This document shows positions 1 to 10,651 of a DNA stretch of 64,000 bases, piece after piece (the stretch's first letter is position 1; every line of letters starts with the position of its first letter). The stretch is from Streptomyces inusitatus (GTDB lineage Bacteria; Actinomycetota; Actinomycetes; Streptomycetales; Streptomycetaceae). The stretch spans positions 50,410 to 114,409 of the forward strand of contig NZ_BMWG01000025.1 in assembly GCF_014651115.1 (NCBI RefSeq). The letters are read 5' to 3'. Both the position numbers and the translations under genes were made by a program. The notes under the pieces are model-generated. The model was given only the letters and a program-made list of their open reading frames with translations. It had not been told where the DNA came from and ran no database searches.

Positions 1-619
1 CCGCACCCTCGTCTGCACCTCGCTGCGCATGATCCCCGTCGAGTGCGTCGCCCGCGGCTATCTCACCGGCTCCGGCCTCGCCGAGTACGAGCAGACCCGC
101 ACGGTCTGCGGTCTCGCCCTCCCCGAGGGGCTCACCGACGGCTCCGAACTCCCCGCGCCGATCTTCACCCCGGCGACCAAGGCCGCCGTCGGCGACCACG
201 ACGAGAACGTCAGCTACGAGGAGGTCGCCCGCCAGATCGGCGCGGAGACCGCCGCGCTGCTGCGGCAGACCACCGTCGCCGTCTACGACCGGGCCCGTGA
301 CATCGCCCGCGACCGGGGCATCATCCTCGCCGACACCAAGTTCGAGTTCGGCTTCGACGCCGACGGAAACCTGATCATCGCCGACGAGGTGCTGACCCCG
401 GACTCCTCGCGCTTCTGGCCCGCCGCCGACTGGGAGCCGGGCCATGCCCAGCCCTCGTACGACAAGCAGTACGTACGGGACTGGCTCACCTCGCCCGCCT
501 CCGGCTGGGACCGCCGGAGCGAGCAGCCGCCGCCCGCGCTCCCCCAGGAGATCGTGGACGCGACCCGGGCGAAGTATCTGGAGGCGTACGAGCTGCTCAC
601 CGGCGTCCGCTGGGCCTGA
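1..619 (+). CDS. purC: SAICAR synthetase (3' part)
   Basis: This is the 3' portion of phosphoribosylaminoimidazole-succinocarboxamide synthase, the purine pathway enzyme joining aspartate to CAIR with ATP in the cytoplasm. The reading frame is already open at base 2 and the true start lies upstream of the window. Family motifs are clear: MIPVECVARGYLTGSG near the visible N-terminus and the ADTKFEFG signature followed by a conserved DEVLTPDSSRFW segment that binds nucleotide and metal. About 205 residues are visible of a usual 290-300. It stops at 617-619 and is followed by a hairpin terminator facing a tRNA-Gly. The identification is secure; only the N-terminus is missing. Confidence 0.96.
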   Translation, partial: RTLVCTSLRMIPVECVARGYLTGSGLAEYEQTRTVCGLALPEGLTDGSELPAPIFTPATKAAVGDHDENVSYEEVARQIGAETAALLRQTTVAVYDRARDIARDRGIILADTKFEFGFDADGNLIIADEVLTPDSSRFWPAADWEPGHAQPSYDKQYVRDWLTSPASGWDRRSEQPPPALPQEIVDATRAKYLEAYELLTGVRWA

Positions 620-661
620 GCGCTCTCCCGGCGCCGTCCTCCCGGAGGGCGCCGGGCATGA

Positions 662-699
662 CAAAGGCCCCGATCCTCAGAGAGGACCGGGGCCTTTGA
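662..699. terminator. Bidirectional hairpin between purC and tRNA-Gly
   Basis: An inverted repeat with about 15-bp arms (AAAGGCCCCGATCCT and its near complement, one mismatch) lies between the convergent purC and tRNA-Gly genes. Its position suits termination of both transcripts. Confidence 0.75.
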
Positions 700-704
700 A
701 CCGG

Positions 705-777
705 AGCGGACGACCAGGTTCGAACTGGCGACCTCAACCTTGGCAAGGTTGCGCTCTACCAACTGAGCTACGTCCGC
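705..777 (-). tRNA. tRNA-Gly (GCC)
   Basis: A 73-nt cloverleaf on the minus strand: acceptor GCGGACG pairs with CGTCCGC, anticodon loop TTGCCAA gives GCC, T-loop GTTCGAA is present and CCA is not encoded. It is identical in sequence to the copy at 4823-4895. Confidence 0.97.
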
Positions 778-799
778 ATGCGCCGTGGCGCGAGGCCAA

Positions 800-1408
800 C
801 TATACCCAACCGCGTCGGCGCGCGAGACGGGCCGCCGTGTGACGGTTCTCCGCACCCAGCTTTGAAGCGGCCGAGGAGAGGTAGTTCCGTACGGTCCCCT
901 GCGACAGCGACGCCCGCTCCGCGATCTCCGCTATCGGCGCGCCGTCCGCCGCCAGGTCCAGCACCTCCGCCTCCCGGGCGGTCAGCGGGGAGTCCCCGGC
1001 GGAGATCGCGTCGGCCGCCAACTCGGGGTCCACATAGCGGTTTCCGGCATGGACGGCGCGGATGATCTCGGCGAGCCGCTGGGCGCTCAGAGTCTTGGGG
1101 ACAAACCCCCGCACACCGGCTGTGAGTGCCCGCTTCAGATGCCCCGGCAGCCCATGACTGGTGACGATCATCGTCCGGCAGTCCGGGAGTTCGGCCCGGA
1201 GAGTTGTGGCGACTGTCACACCGTCCGCGCCCGGCATCTGGAGATCGAGCACCGCGACATCGGGCCGGTGGACCAGCGCCATCGCGATCGCCTCGGTCCC
1301 GGAAGCGGCCTCGGCGACCACCTCAAGATCGTCCTCCAGTGCGAGCAGCGCGGCCAGCGCGCCCCGGATGAGGTGCTCGTCGTCGGCGAGAAGCACACGG
1401 ACGGTCAT
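800..1408 (-). CDS. NarL/DesR-type response regulator
   Basis: A 202-residue response regulator with a receiver domain (residues 3-120) and a LuxR-type helix-turn-helix (about 140-202). The acidic pair D9/D10 and the phosphoacceptor D55 in VAVLDLQMPG are present, and the HTH reads LTAREAEVLDLAADG followed by IAEIAERASLSQGTVRNYLS. It starts one base after the stop of the histidine kinase and is the last gene of a permease/ATPase/kinase/regulator operon read leftwards from about 4.6 kb. Such modules sense membrane state (DesKR) or antibiotic and detergent stress (LiaRS-like) and usually control their own ABC exporter. The signal here is unknown. Confidence 0.93.
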   Translation of the reverse strand: MTVRVLLADDEHLIRGALAALLALEDDLEVVAEAASGTEAIAMALVHRPDVAVLDLQMPGADGVTVATTLRAELPDCRTMIVTSHGLPGHLKRALTAGVRGFVPKTLSAQRLAEIIRAVHAGNRYVDPELAADAISAGDSPLTAREAEVLDLAADGAPIAEIAERASLSQGTVRNYLSSAASKLGAENRHTAARLARRRGWV

Positions 1409-1409
1409 C

Positions 1410-2864
1410 TCACGCCCCCTCTTCCGACAGCACCGACAGCACCGGCAGCACCGGCAGCACCGGCAGCGCCGACAGCGGCACCCGGGCCGTGAGCCGGAAG
1501 TGCCCGGGGCGGGCGTGGCCCGCCTCCAGTACGCCGCCCACGGCGGAGAGCCGCTCCCGCAGTCCGGCGAGACCCGACCCCGGCCTCCCGGCCGAGTCGA
1601 AGCCGGAGCCGGTGATGCCTGTGACGCCCGGGCCCGCGTCGGACGAGCCCGCGACGCCGGAGCCGGTGCCGGACGAGCCCGCGACGCCCGAACCGGTACC
1701 GGCCCCGGCGGCCCCCGGCGGATTCTGGGCAGCTCCGTCGTTCTCCACGATCAGCAGCGCCGCGCCGTCCACGGCCCCCAGCGAGATGGTGCAGCGCCGG
1801 GTGTCCCCGTGTCGCAGCACATTGGTGGTGGCCTCCCGAACCACCCACCCCAGCGCGGAGCGGACCTCGTCCCGCAGCTCCAGCTCGCCCACCACCACCG
1901 TGCAGGCGATCCCGGCCGCGTCCAGCACCCCCCGCGCCCCCTCCAGCTCCACCTTCAGATCCGCCTCGCGGTAGCCGCGTACGACCTCGCGCACCTCGCG
2001 CTGGGTCTCCCGGGCGATGCGCTGGACCTCCAGCATCTGGTCCACGGCCTCCGGCCGCCCGCGCCGGGACAGCTGGACGGCCAGTTCGCTCTTGAGCGCG
2101 ACCACGGCCAGATTCCGGCCCATGACATCGTGCAGATCGCGCCCGAAGCGCAGCCGCTCCTCCGCGACCGCGAGCCGTGCCTGCACATCGCGGGCCTCCC
2201 GCAGCTCCCACATCACCGAGAGAATCCACATCGACGCCCGGGTGCCGAACGCCATCCAGGCCGCCATGAACCCGATGAACAGGGTGCTGAACAGGCTCTG
2301 CCACGCCGTCATCCCGGCCGCCATGAACAGGGCGAACAGCAGCGCGGCACCGATCGACTGGATCAGCGCGGTGACCTTGACCGGCACCAGCAGGGCGTGC
2401 ACGGCGGCCGGGGCGATCAGTCCCATGGCCAGCGCCGTCGCCAGCAGATCGGGGCCCGCCATGCTCGCCAGCACTCCCGCGAGGGTGAGAGCGGCGGCGG
2501 TCATCGCCAGGGACCAGCAGAGCAGCTTCCGGGACACCCGGCCCTGCCCCAGATAGGCGTCCATCGCGTGCCGGGCGAGCCGGGCGCAGACCACGCCTTC
2601 CGCGAGCGCCAGCACCGGCCCGGCCGCCACGAGCGGCACGGGCGCGTTCCGGCGCACCGGGTCCGACAGCAGCAGCGCCACCAGCATCAGCACGCCCGTC
2701 CACAGGATCAGATAGACGGTGCCCCGGCTGTACAGATCCACCTTGGCCAGCCGGCTGCGCCCGCTCCAGCCCTTCACCCTCACCCGCACGGCAAACCCCA
2801 GCACTCCACCCGGTCGGACGCGATCAGCGTCGCGGTTCCCAGCGGAACCACCGTCGAACAGCAA
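1410..2864 (-). CDS. DesK-like sensor histidine kinase
   Basis: A membrane histidine kinase of the HisKA_3 type. Counting from the longest frame (484 aa), hydrophobic segments fill residues 48-215, the phospho-histidine H245 lies in FGRDLHDVMGRNLA, and an HATPase_c domain follows with VVREATTNVLRHG and a late GLAGLRERL box. The C-terminus is rich in Pro/Leu/Val repeats. The longest frame overlaps the permease gene by 41 bp, so the real start is probably one of several GTG codons between about 2770 and 2805; I could not decide on ribosome-binding evidence. Its cognate regulator is immediately downstream (1-bp gap). Confidence 0.88.
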   Translation of the reverse strand: MLFDGGSAGNRDADRVRPGGVLGFAVRVRVKGWSGRSRLAKVDLYSRGTVYLILWTGVLMLVALLLSDPVRRNAPVPLVAAGPVLALAEGVVCARLARHAMDAYLGQGRVSRKLLCWSLAMTAAALTLAGVLASMAGPDLLATALAMGLIAPAAVHALLVPVKVTALIQSIGAALLFALFMAAGMTAWQSLFSTLFIGFMAAWMAFGTRASMWILSVMWELREARDVQARLAVAEERLRFGRDLHDVMGRNLAVVALKSELAVQLSRRGRPEAVDQMLEVQRIARETQREVREVVRGYREADLKVELEGARGVLDAAGIACTVVVGELELRDEVRSALGWVVREATTNVLRHGDTRRCTISLGAVDGAALLIVENDGAAQNPPGAAGAGTGSGVAGSSGTGSGVAGSSDAGPGVTGITGSGFDSAGRPGSGLAGLRERLSAVGGVLEAGHARPGHFRLTARVPLSALPVLPVLPVLSVLSEEGA

Positions 2865-3696
2865 ACACCGAGAGCGGGACCCACACCAGCGCTGTGAGCG
2901 CGGCGGTCGTCGCCTCCCCGCGTTCTACGCCGCCCAGCCAGCCGGCCCGTACCAGGGTCATCACCCCGGTCAGCGGGAGCAGCTCGCAGAACGACGCGAT
3001 CTTCTCGGGCATCAGCTCCAGCGGTACGAAGAGCCCCGAGCCGCCGAGCGAGATCATGAACAGCGGCATCGTGGTGATCTGCGCGCTCTCCACGGTCCGG
3101 GTCACCGCCGCCGTGACCGCCGACAGGGCGGCCATCAGCACCATGCCGAGTGCGATGCCCACGACCAGCAGATCCAGGCTCTTCGGGGCGGTCAGATCGA
3201 GAAAGGCGATGCCGCCGGCCACCAGCAGCGCGCACTGGGCGACCGCCAGTCCGAAGGCGGGCAGCGCGGTCCCGACGAGGATCTCGTGGTCCGCGACCTC
3301 GCCGGTGCGCAGCCGCTTGAGCACCAGCTCCTCGCGCCTGGCCACATAGGCGGAGACGAGGTTGAGATGGACGACCAGGATCAGCACCATGCCGATCCCG
3401 CCGGTCATCGCGGCCTCGCCGACGCTCATCCCGGCCTCGCCGAGGTCGGCCCGGTCGAGCGAGGCCTTCATGGCCGCCACCATCAGCGCGGGCATCAGCA
3501 GCGCCACGAAGAGGGCGGTCCGATTCCGCAGGAGCAGGGTCAGCTCGGCCCGTCCGAGACCGGCCATCCTGCCCGCCGCCGTGGTCCTCGCCCCGTCGGC
3601 CCGGCCGCGCGCCCGGCGCGCTCCGCCCGGCCCGCCCGTGTTCGTGCCCGTCCCGCTCGTCCCGCCCGTGTTCGTCCCGCTCGCTGTCGTCGTCAT
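2824..3696 (-). CDS. ABC-2 type transporter permease
   Basis: Membrane subunit of an ABC-2 exporter, about 290 residues. A Gly/Thr-rich cytoplasmic N-terminus precedes a conserved LRNRTALFVALLMPALM first helix, followed by about five further hydrophobic segments (LILVVHLNLVSAYV, the long LDLLVVGIALGMVLMAALS, and a LPLTGVMTLVRAGWLGG end typical of the family). The ATG at 3696 follows the ATPase stop by one base (TGACATG); a GTG nine bases upstream would overlap it. With the ATPase and the two-component system it makes a four-gene operon, probably an efflux or stress-response pump whose substrate cannot be told. Confidence 0.9.
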   Translation of the reverse strand: MTTTASGTNTGGTSGTGTNTGGPGGARRARGRADGARTTAAGRMAGLGRAELTLLLRNRTALFVALLMPALMVAAMKASLDRADLGEAGMSVGEAAMTGGIGMVLILVVHLNLVSAYVARREELVLKRLRTGEVADHEILVGTALPAFGLAVAQCALLVAGGIAFLDLTAPKSLDLLVVGIALGMVLMAALSAVTAAVTRTVESAQITTMPLFMISLGGSGLFVPLELMPEKIASFCELLPLTGVMTLVRAGWLGGVERGEATTAALTALVWVPLSVFAVRRWFRWEPRR

Positions 3697-3697
3697 G

Positions 3698-4615
3698 TCA
3701 CACACCCGCCATGTCGTTCCGCGCGATCTCCAGAAAGGCTTCTTCGAGGGAGGCCGACCGCGCGTCGAGCCCCTCCAGCCTGATGCCGGACTCCTCGGCC
3801 CACCGGAGCAGTTCGCCCAGTGACTCCTGGAGGTGCTGGGTGCGGATCGAGACCCGGGGTCCCTCGGCGGCGGCGTGCAGCGAGAGCGGCAGCCGGCCCG
3901 CCGGCACTCCGTCGGGGAGGGTGAAGCGGATCCGGGCCGGCCGGGAGCCGGTCACCTCGGCGGGGGTGCCGGTGGCCACGATCCGGCCCTTGTTCATGAT
4001 CGCCAGCCGGTCGGCGAGCGATTCGGCCTCTTCCAGATAGTGAGTGGTCAGCAGCACGGTGGTGCCGGTGTCGCGCAGTGCCCGCACCAAGTCCCAGGTG
4101 TCGCGGCGGCCTTCCGCGTCCAGTCCGGTGGTCGGCTCGTCGAGGAAGAGCACCTCGGGTCGGCCCAGCAGCGCCAGGGCGAAGTCCAGCCGCCGCCGTT
4201 CGCCGCCGGAGAGCTGTTTGACGCGTACACCGGCCCGGTCGGTGAGCCCGACCAGCCCCAGCGCCTCGGCGGGCGGGCGCGCGCCGCTGGTGCAGCGGGC
4301 CCACATCGCGGCGGTCTCGGTCACGGTCAGATCGGAGGGGAAGCCGCCCTCCTGGAGCATCACGCCGATCCGGGGGCGCACGGCGGCGCGCTCGCGGTAC
4401 GGGTCGTGGCCGAGGACGCGTACGGTTCCGGCGTCGGGGGCGGCGAGGCCCTCCAGCAGCTCGACGGTGGAGGTCTTGCCCGCGCCGTTCGTTCCGAGCA
4501 GGGCGAAGATCTCGCCGCGTGCCACTGAGAGGGAGATCCCGCTCACGGCTTCAAAGCCCCCCGCGTAGCTTCGCCGCAGGCCGTCCACCGTGATCACATG
4601 CTGGTCCGTGGTCAT
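3698..4615 (-). CDS. ABC transporter ATP-binding protein
   Basis: 305-residue ATPase of the ABC-2 exporter. Walker A GTNGAGKT (residues 41-48), Q-loop Q88, signature LSGGERRR (135-142), Walker B VLFLDEPTTGLD (155-166) and the switch histidine in LLTTHYLEEAE are all present, followed by a roughly 90-residue C-terminal domain ending in an LEEAFLEI motif common to drug-type ATPases. It is the first gene of the exporter/two-component operon and lies just downstream of a palindromic operator candidate (4681-4698). Confidence 0.94.
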   Translation of the reverse strand: MTTDQHVITVDGLRRSYAGGFEAVSGISLSVARGEIFALLGTNGAGKTSTVELLEGLAAPDAGTVRVLGHDPYRERAAVRPRIGVMLQEGGFPSDLTVTETAAMWARCTSGARPPAEALGLVGLTDRAGVRVKQLSGGERRRLDFALALLGRPEVLFLDEPTTGLDAEGRRDTWDLVRALRDTGTTVLLTTHYLEEAESLADRLAIMNKGRIVATGTPAEVTGSRPARIRFTLPDGVPAGRLPLSLHAAAEGPRVSIRTQHLQESLGELLRWAEESGIRLEGLDARSASLEEAFLEIARNDMAGV

Positions 4616-4680
4616 GACTGAAGGATTCCGCCGCCGGGCGGGCGGGGGCAGTGCGGGCTGTCACCGGTCGGGCTGACAAA

Positions 4681-4698
4681 TGTCATACACGGATGACA
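4681..4698 (-). promoter_or_regulatory. Palindromic operator candidate upstream of ABC/two-component operon
   Basis: A perfect inverted repeat TGTCAT-acacgg-ATGACA lies 66-83 bases upstream of the ATPase start, flanked by further TGACA repeats. Its place in front of a LuxR-type regulator operon suggests autoregulation by the response regulator. This is inference from position and symmetry. Confidence 0.5.
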
Positions 4699-4782
4699 GG
4701 CCCCTGACAACAGAACACCCACCGGCCCACCGCACGCCCACCGAGCCGGTGAACCCTGCCCGCACACGAACGCACACGAAGA

Positions 4783-4813
4783 AGACCCCGATTCTGATTC
4801 AGAATCGGGGTCT
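4783..4813 (-). terminator. Hairpin terminator after tRNA-Gly
   Basis: A perfect 15-bp inverted repeat with a one-base centre (AGACCCCGATTCTGA and its complement) lies directly downstream of the tRNA-Gly at 4823-4895. Confidence 0.8.
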
Positions 4814-4822
4814 CATACTCTG

Positions 4823-4895
4823 AGCGGACGACCAGGTTCGAACTGGCGACCTCAACCTTGGCAAGGTTGCGCTCTACCAACTGAGCTACGTCCGC
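4823..4895 (-). tRNA. tRNA-Gly (GCC), second copy
   Basis: Sequence identical over all 73 nt to the copy at 705-777: acceptor GCGGACG/CGTCCGC and anticodon loop TTGCCAA. The flanking terminators differ. Confidence 0.97.
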
Positions 4896-4973
4896 ATGCC
4901 GCCACTCGGCTTTCACCGGGTGGTGCGACCATCACTCTACCTGATCCACCGGAGTGGTCGGTAAGGCGATGAG

Positions 4974-5045
4974 AGCGGGTGACAGGAATTGCACACTGCG
5001 CCTTCCCCCTGGAAGGGGGATGTTCTGCTACTGAACTACACCCGC
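4974..5045 (-). tRNA. tRNA-Gly (TCC)
   Basis: A 72-nt minus-strand cloverleaf with acceptor GCGGGTG/CACCCGC and anticodon loop TTCCAGG (TCC) on a five-pair C/G anticodon stem. It sits 78 bp upstream of tRNA-Gly(GCC) and may share its transcript. Confidence 0.93.
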
Positions 5046-5166
5046 ACGCTGCTGAGGTGGGGCCTTCTCGGCCTTGCCCCTCGGCGTGATCCAAACTCTA
5101 GCGGACGGTGGGGGGTGCTGCGCAACTTGAGATCCACTTCGATGTCGCGCGCGCCGTCCGCCTCGC

Positions 5167-5508
5167 TCAACTCGCTTCGCGGAATGCCTCGTAGACCGCC
5201 TTGGGGATGCGTCCCCGGGCCGGCACGTCCATCTTGTTGGACTGCGCCCAGGCCCGTACGGCGGCGGGCGCGGGCTCCAGCGCGGTGTGCGTGTAGGTGA
5301 GCGGCCGCCCGGGCCGGCCGCGCTTCGCGCCGCCCACCTGCTTCCTGGCGGCGGTCAGGTAGGGGGCCAGGGCCTTGCGCAGTTTCTTTGCATTGGCGGG
5401 ATTGAGGTCGATCTCGTACGACTTCCCGTCCAGGCCGAACCTGACCGTTTCCGCCGCTTCTCCGCCGTCGATGTCGTCGAAGAGCGTGACCACTACTCGT
5501 TGAGCCAC
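5167..5508 (-). CDS. lsr2: Lsr2-family nucleoid-associated protein
   Basis: A 113-residue Lsr2 homologue, the H-NS-like silencer of AT-rich DNA in actinomycetes. The N-terminal oligomerisation domain begins AQRVVVTLFDDIDGGEA, with the usual TVRFGLDGKSYEIDL strand, and the C-terminal DNA-binding domain ends PARGRIPKAVYEAFREA, containing the RGR minor-groove hook. The start is the GTG preceded by AAAGGA nine bases upstream; the frame is open further but family length (about 110 aa) supports this choice. Streptomycetes usually carry two Lsr2 paralogues and I cannot tell which this is. Confidence 0.92.
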   Translation of the reverse strand: MAQRVVVTLFDDIDGGEAAETVRFGLDGKSYEIDLNPANAKKLRKALAPYLTAARKQVGGAKRGRPGRPLTYTHTALEPAPAAVRAWAQSNKMDVPARGRIPKAVYEAFREAS

Positions 5509-5842
5509 GGATATCGGTCCTTTCCCGAGGCATCCCGCATCGTCACTGGCTCTGACATGCGGCGATACCAGCATTCCGGCTGTCGAGAGGGTAAAACCTC
5601 CGCCCTCTGCATTCCTTTGTACAGCGATCGGTGGTGCATTGTGAAGCCCACCCAATTATGTGCGCGTGTCCGATCAATGACGAGCGGGTTATTTTCCGGG
5701 ATTTTCGCCGGTGGTTACCTCGTCCGGCGGTGGCTTCGGAGCCTTGGGGAAGCATCGGAAATCCGCCCATATCTACGCGAGTAGATTTCTTGGCCGGGTA
5801 CGCTGGGCGGACCGCCTTCGCACCACATCACCGGGAGTGCCC

Positions 5843-6088
5843 GTGGCACGCGTCGTAGTCGACGTCATGCTCAAGCCCGAGATCCTCGACCCGCAGGGAC
5901 AGGCGGTGCAGCGTGCGCTGCCCCGCCTCGGTTTCGACGGCATCGCGGACGTTCGTCAGGGCAAGCGTTTTGAACTGGAGGTGGAGGGGCCGGTCGACGA
6001 AGACGCCCTCGCCCGCATCCACAAGATGGCTGAAACGTTCCTCGCCAACACCGTCATCGAGGACTTCGTCGTGAGGGTGGAGTCGTGA
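5843..6088 (+). CDS. purS: FGAM synthase subunit PurS
   Basis: 81-residue small subunit of phosphoribosylformylglycinamidine synthase. It begins MARVVVDVMLKPEILDPQG (GTG start), matching the family, and forms the homodimer bridging PurQ and PurL to channel ammonia. Its stop overlaps the purQ start by four bases (GTGA), so the genes are translationally coupled. Together purSQL converts FGAR to FGAM. Confidence 0.96.
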   Translation: MARVVVDVMLKPEILDPQGQAVQRALPRLGFDGIADVRQGKRFELEVEGPVDEDALARIHKMAETFLANTVIEDFVVRVES

Positions 6089-6761
6089 CCACTCGTGTCG
6101 GAGTCGTCACTTTCCCCGGCACGCTGGACGACCGGGACAGTCTGCGGGCCGTACGGCTCGCGGGCGCCGAGCCCGTCTCGCTCTGGCACCGCGACAAGGA
6201 TCTGAAGCAGGTCGACGCCGTCGTCCTCGCCGGAGGCTTCTCCTACGGCGACTATCTGCGGGCCGGAGCCATTTCCCGGTTCTCGCCGGTGATGGAGACC
6301 GTCATCGAGCAGGCCAGGGCCGGTATGCCGGTGCTCGGCATCTGCAATGGCTTCCAGATCCTCACCGAGTCGCATCTGCTGCCGGGCGCCATGCTCCGCA
6401 ACAACCACCTCCACTTCATCTGCCGCGACCAGAAGCTGCGGGTGGAGAACGCGGAGACCGCCTGGACCGCCGATTACGAAGCGGGCCAGGAGATCTCCGT
6501 ACCGCTGAAGAACATCGACGGCCGTTACGTCGCCGACGAGCGGGTGCTGGACGAGCTGGAGGCCGAGGGCAGAGTCGCCTTCCGCTATCTCGACGGCAAC
6601 CCCAACGGCTCGCTGCGCGACATCGCGGGCATCACCAACGCCGAGGGCAATGTCGTCGGTCTGATGCCCCACCCCGAGCACGCGGTGGAGCCGCTCATCG
6701 GCACCGGCCGCACCGACGGTCTCGCCTTCTTCACCTCCGTCATCAAGAAGCTGGTCACGGC

Positions 6762-6765
<4 letters not shown>
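6085..6765 (+). CDS. purQ: FGAM synthase glutaminase subunit PurQ
   Basis: 226-residue class I glutamine amidotransferase that releases ammonia from glutamine for FGAM synthesis. The nucleophile C87 lies in VLGICNGFQ and the other triad members H196 and E198 in LMPHPEH. The early GGFSYGDYLRAGA loop is a PurQ hallmark. It overlaps purS upstream and purL downstream by four bases each. Confidence 0.97.
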
Positions 6766-9011
<2,246 letters not shown>

Positions 9012-9044
9012 TCCACCCGGGCTGTACGGCCCGACCGCCTGTGC

Positions 9045-9091
9045 GGCGGAGCCCCCGCTTCCTCTCCGGAGCGGGGGCTCCGCCGTTTTTT
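9045..9091 (+). terminator. Intrinsic terminator of purSQL
   Basis: A 15-bp inverted repeat (GGCGGAGCCCCCGCT and its exact complement) is followed by a T6 run, the textbook form of an intrinsic terminator. Confidence 0.92.
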
Positions 9092-9092
9092 G

Positions 9093-9121
9093 TTGCACGT
9101 GATTACGTACTTACGTATATT
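9093..9121 (+). promoter_or_regulatory. Consensus-like promoter with TACGTA repeats, probably leaderless
   Basis: TTGCAC (9093-9098), a 17-bp spacer and TATATT (9116-9121) form a near-consensus vegetative promoter. The expected transcription start, seven bases past the -10, is the A of the ATG at 9128, predicting a leaderless mRNA. Two TACGTA palindromes (9104-9109 and 9112-9117) lie in the spacer and touch the -10, so a repressor bound there, perhaps the encoded regulator, would block the polymerase. Confidence 0.7.
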
Positions 9122-9127
9122 TCAGGT

Positions 9128-9646
9128 ATGGAACTTGAGGAGCGCGTCGCCGAGCTGGAGCGCAGGCTCGCCGCGCTGGAAGAGAGCCGCGAGGCGGCCC
9201 CGCCGCCCCCCACCACAGGGGGCGATCTCTGGGCGCTGAACGGCTTCAAGGAACAGCTCGCCGGGATCGGCGCCGACACCGGCGGGGTGCTCTTCACCGG
9301 CTCCGTACGGCTGCCGACCCAGGAGCGGTACGAATGGCAGTACGGCGCGCTCACCGACGGCCTCCTCGACGACGGGGGCGACTGGGCCGCTGTGGCCGAC
9401 TCCCTCGCCGCGCTGGGCCACGCCGTACGGCTGCGGCTGCTCCGCGAGATCCTCGGCGGCCGGCGCACCGCCGCCGAACTGGCCGAACTGGAGGGCCTCG
9501 GCACCACCGGCCAGATCTACCACCATCTGCGCCAGCTCACCGCCGCCGGCTGGCTGCGCACCGCCGCCCGGGGCCGCTACGAGGTGCCCGCGACACGCGT
9601 GGTGCCCCTGCTGGTCGCCCTGACGGCGGCCCGCCCACAGGCGTGA
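9128..9646 (+). CDS. ArsR-like winged-helix regulator
   Basis: 172-residue DNA-binding protein. The first 25 residues form a heptad-like coiled coil (LEERVAELERRLAALEE), and the C-terminal half is a winged helix: ALGHAVRLRLLREIL, RTAAELAELEGLGTTGQIYHHLRQLTAAGWL, with a wing strand GRYEVPATRVVPL. That resembles ArsR-family regulators that sense ligands other than metals; no cysteine metal site is present. The ATG sits exactly at the predicted transcription start. It lies 56 bp upstream of an M23 peptidase gene, with which it is probably co-transcribed. Its ligand is unknown. Confidence 0.85.
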   Translation: MELEERVAELERRLAALEESREAAPPPPTTGGDLWALNGFKEQLAGIGADTGGVLFTGSVRLPTQERYEWQYGALTDGLLDDGGDWAAVADSLAALGHAVRLRLLREILGGRRTAAELAELEGLGTTGQIYHHLRQLTAAGWLRTAARGRYEVPATRVVPLLVALTAARPQA

Positions 9647-9702
9647 CGATCCGCCGTACCGACCGCCGTACCGATTCAGACAACCGCACCCGGGGGACAC
9701 AC

Positions 9703-10641
9703 ATGACCGCACGGAACCGAAAATCGCTGATGATCGCGATCCGGACGCTCTGGATCGCCGCGCTGACCCTGATCGCCGTCGATCTCTCGCTCGACCTCTC
9801 CTTCAGCATCCTGTGGATCCTCGTGCCGGGCTTCACGGCGATGGGTCTCACCGTCCTGCTGAACCAGCTCGCCGGCAAGGACCACACCCCGCGGAAGCGG
9901 CCGTTCGCCGTCGAGATCGAACCCCCGGTCGCCGGCCGCTGGACCGCGCTCAACAGCCCCGCCGACAAGACCCCCAGCCATGGGACGCACGGGTACGGTC
10001 AGACGTACGCCATCGACATCGTCGCCGAACCCGAGGGCCCCGACGCCCCGGTCCGCCCCGGTTTCGCCTGGCTCTGGCCCCTGGTCCGGCGCAACAGCGC
10101 CTTCCCCGCCTTCGGGGCCCCGCTGCTCGCCGTCGCGGACGCCACCGTCGTCCACGCCTCCGACGGCCAGCGCGACCATCTCAGCCGCAACTCCCTGCCG
10201 ATGCTCGCCTATCTGCTCATCCTGGAGGGCTCGCTGCGGGACCTCGTGGGCTCGTCCACCGTCTTCGGCAACCGGATCGTGCTCGACCTCGGCGACGGCG
10301 TCCACGCGGCCTACGCACATGTCCAGCGCGGTTCGCTCACCGTCCGCGCGGGCGACCGGGTGCGGGCGGGCCAGCCCATCGCCCGCGTCGGCAACTCGGG
10401 CAACTCCACCGAGCCCCATCTGCACTTCCAGCTGATGGACGGCGCCGACCTGGACAGCGCCAAGGGCATCCCCTTCCGCTGGCGCGGCGTCGGGGTCCCC
10501 GCCAACGGCGAGACGTTCACCGCCGACGCACCCGGAGCCGCCGACGCACCCGGAGCCGGACCCGCACCCGGAGCCGGACCCGCACTCGGAGCCGGAGCCG
10601 CACCCGCGGCCGACCCGGCGCCCCTCGCCGACACGATCTAG
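9703..10641 (+). CDS. M23-family metallopeptidase, membrane anchored
   Basis: 312-residue protein with two N-terminal hydrophobic segments (about residues 12-32 and 34-52) and an extracellular LytM/M23 domain. Zinc ligands and catalytic residues are recognisable as H in GTHGYGQTYAID with the following D, and the C-terminal HLHF motif after GNSGNSTEP. The tail consists of degenerate Ala-Pro-Gly-Ala repeats. The start is the ATG after CGGGGGA. Peptidases of this class cut peptidoglycan cross-links or act as scaffolds. It probably shares a transcript with the preceding regulator. Confidence 0.88.
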   Translation: MTARNRKSLMIAIRTLWIAALTLIAVDLSLDLSFSILWILVPGFTAMGLTVLLNQLAGKDHTPRKRPFAVEIEPPVAGRWTALNSPADKTPSHGTHGYGQTYAIDIVAEPEGPDAPVRPGFAWLWPLVRRNSAFPAFGAPLLAVADATVVHASDGQRDHLSRNSLPMLAYLLILEGSLRDLVGSSTVFGNRIVLDLGDGVHAAYAHVQRGSLTVRAGDRVRAGQPIARVGNSGNSTEPHLHFQLMDGADLDSAKGIPFRWRGVGVPANGETFTADAPGAADAPGAGPAPGAGPALGAGAAPAADPAPLADTI

Positions 10642-10651
10642 GGTCAATGCC

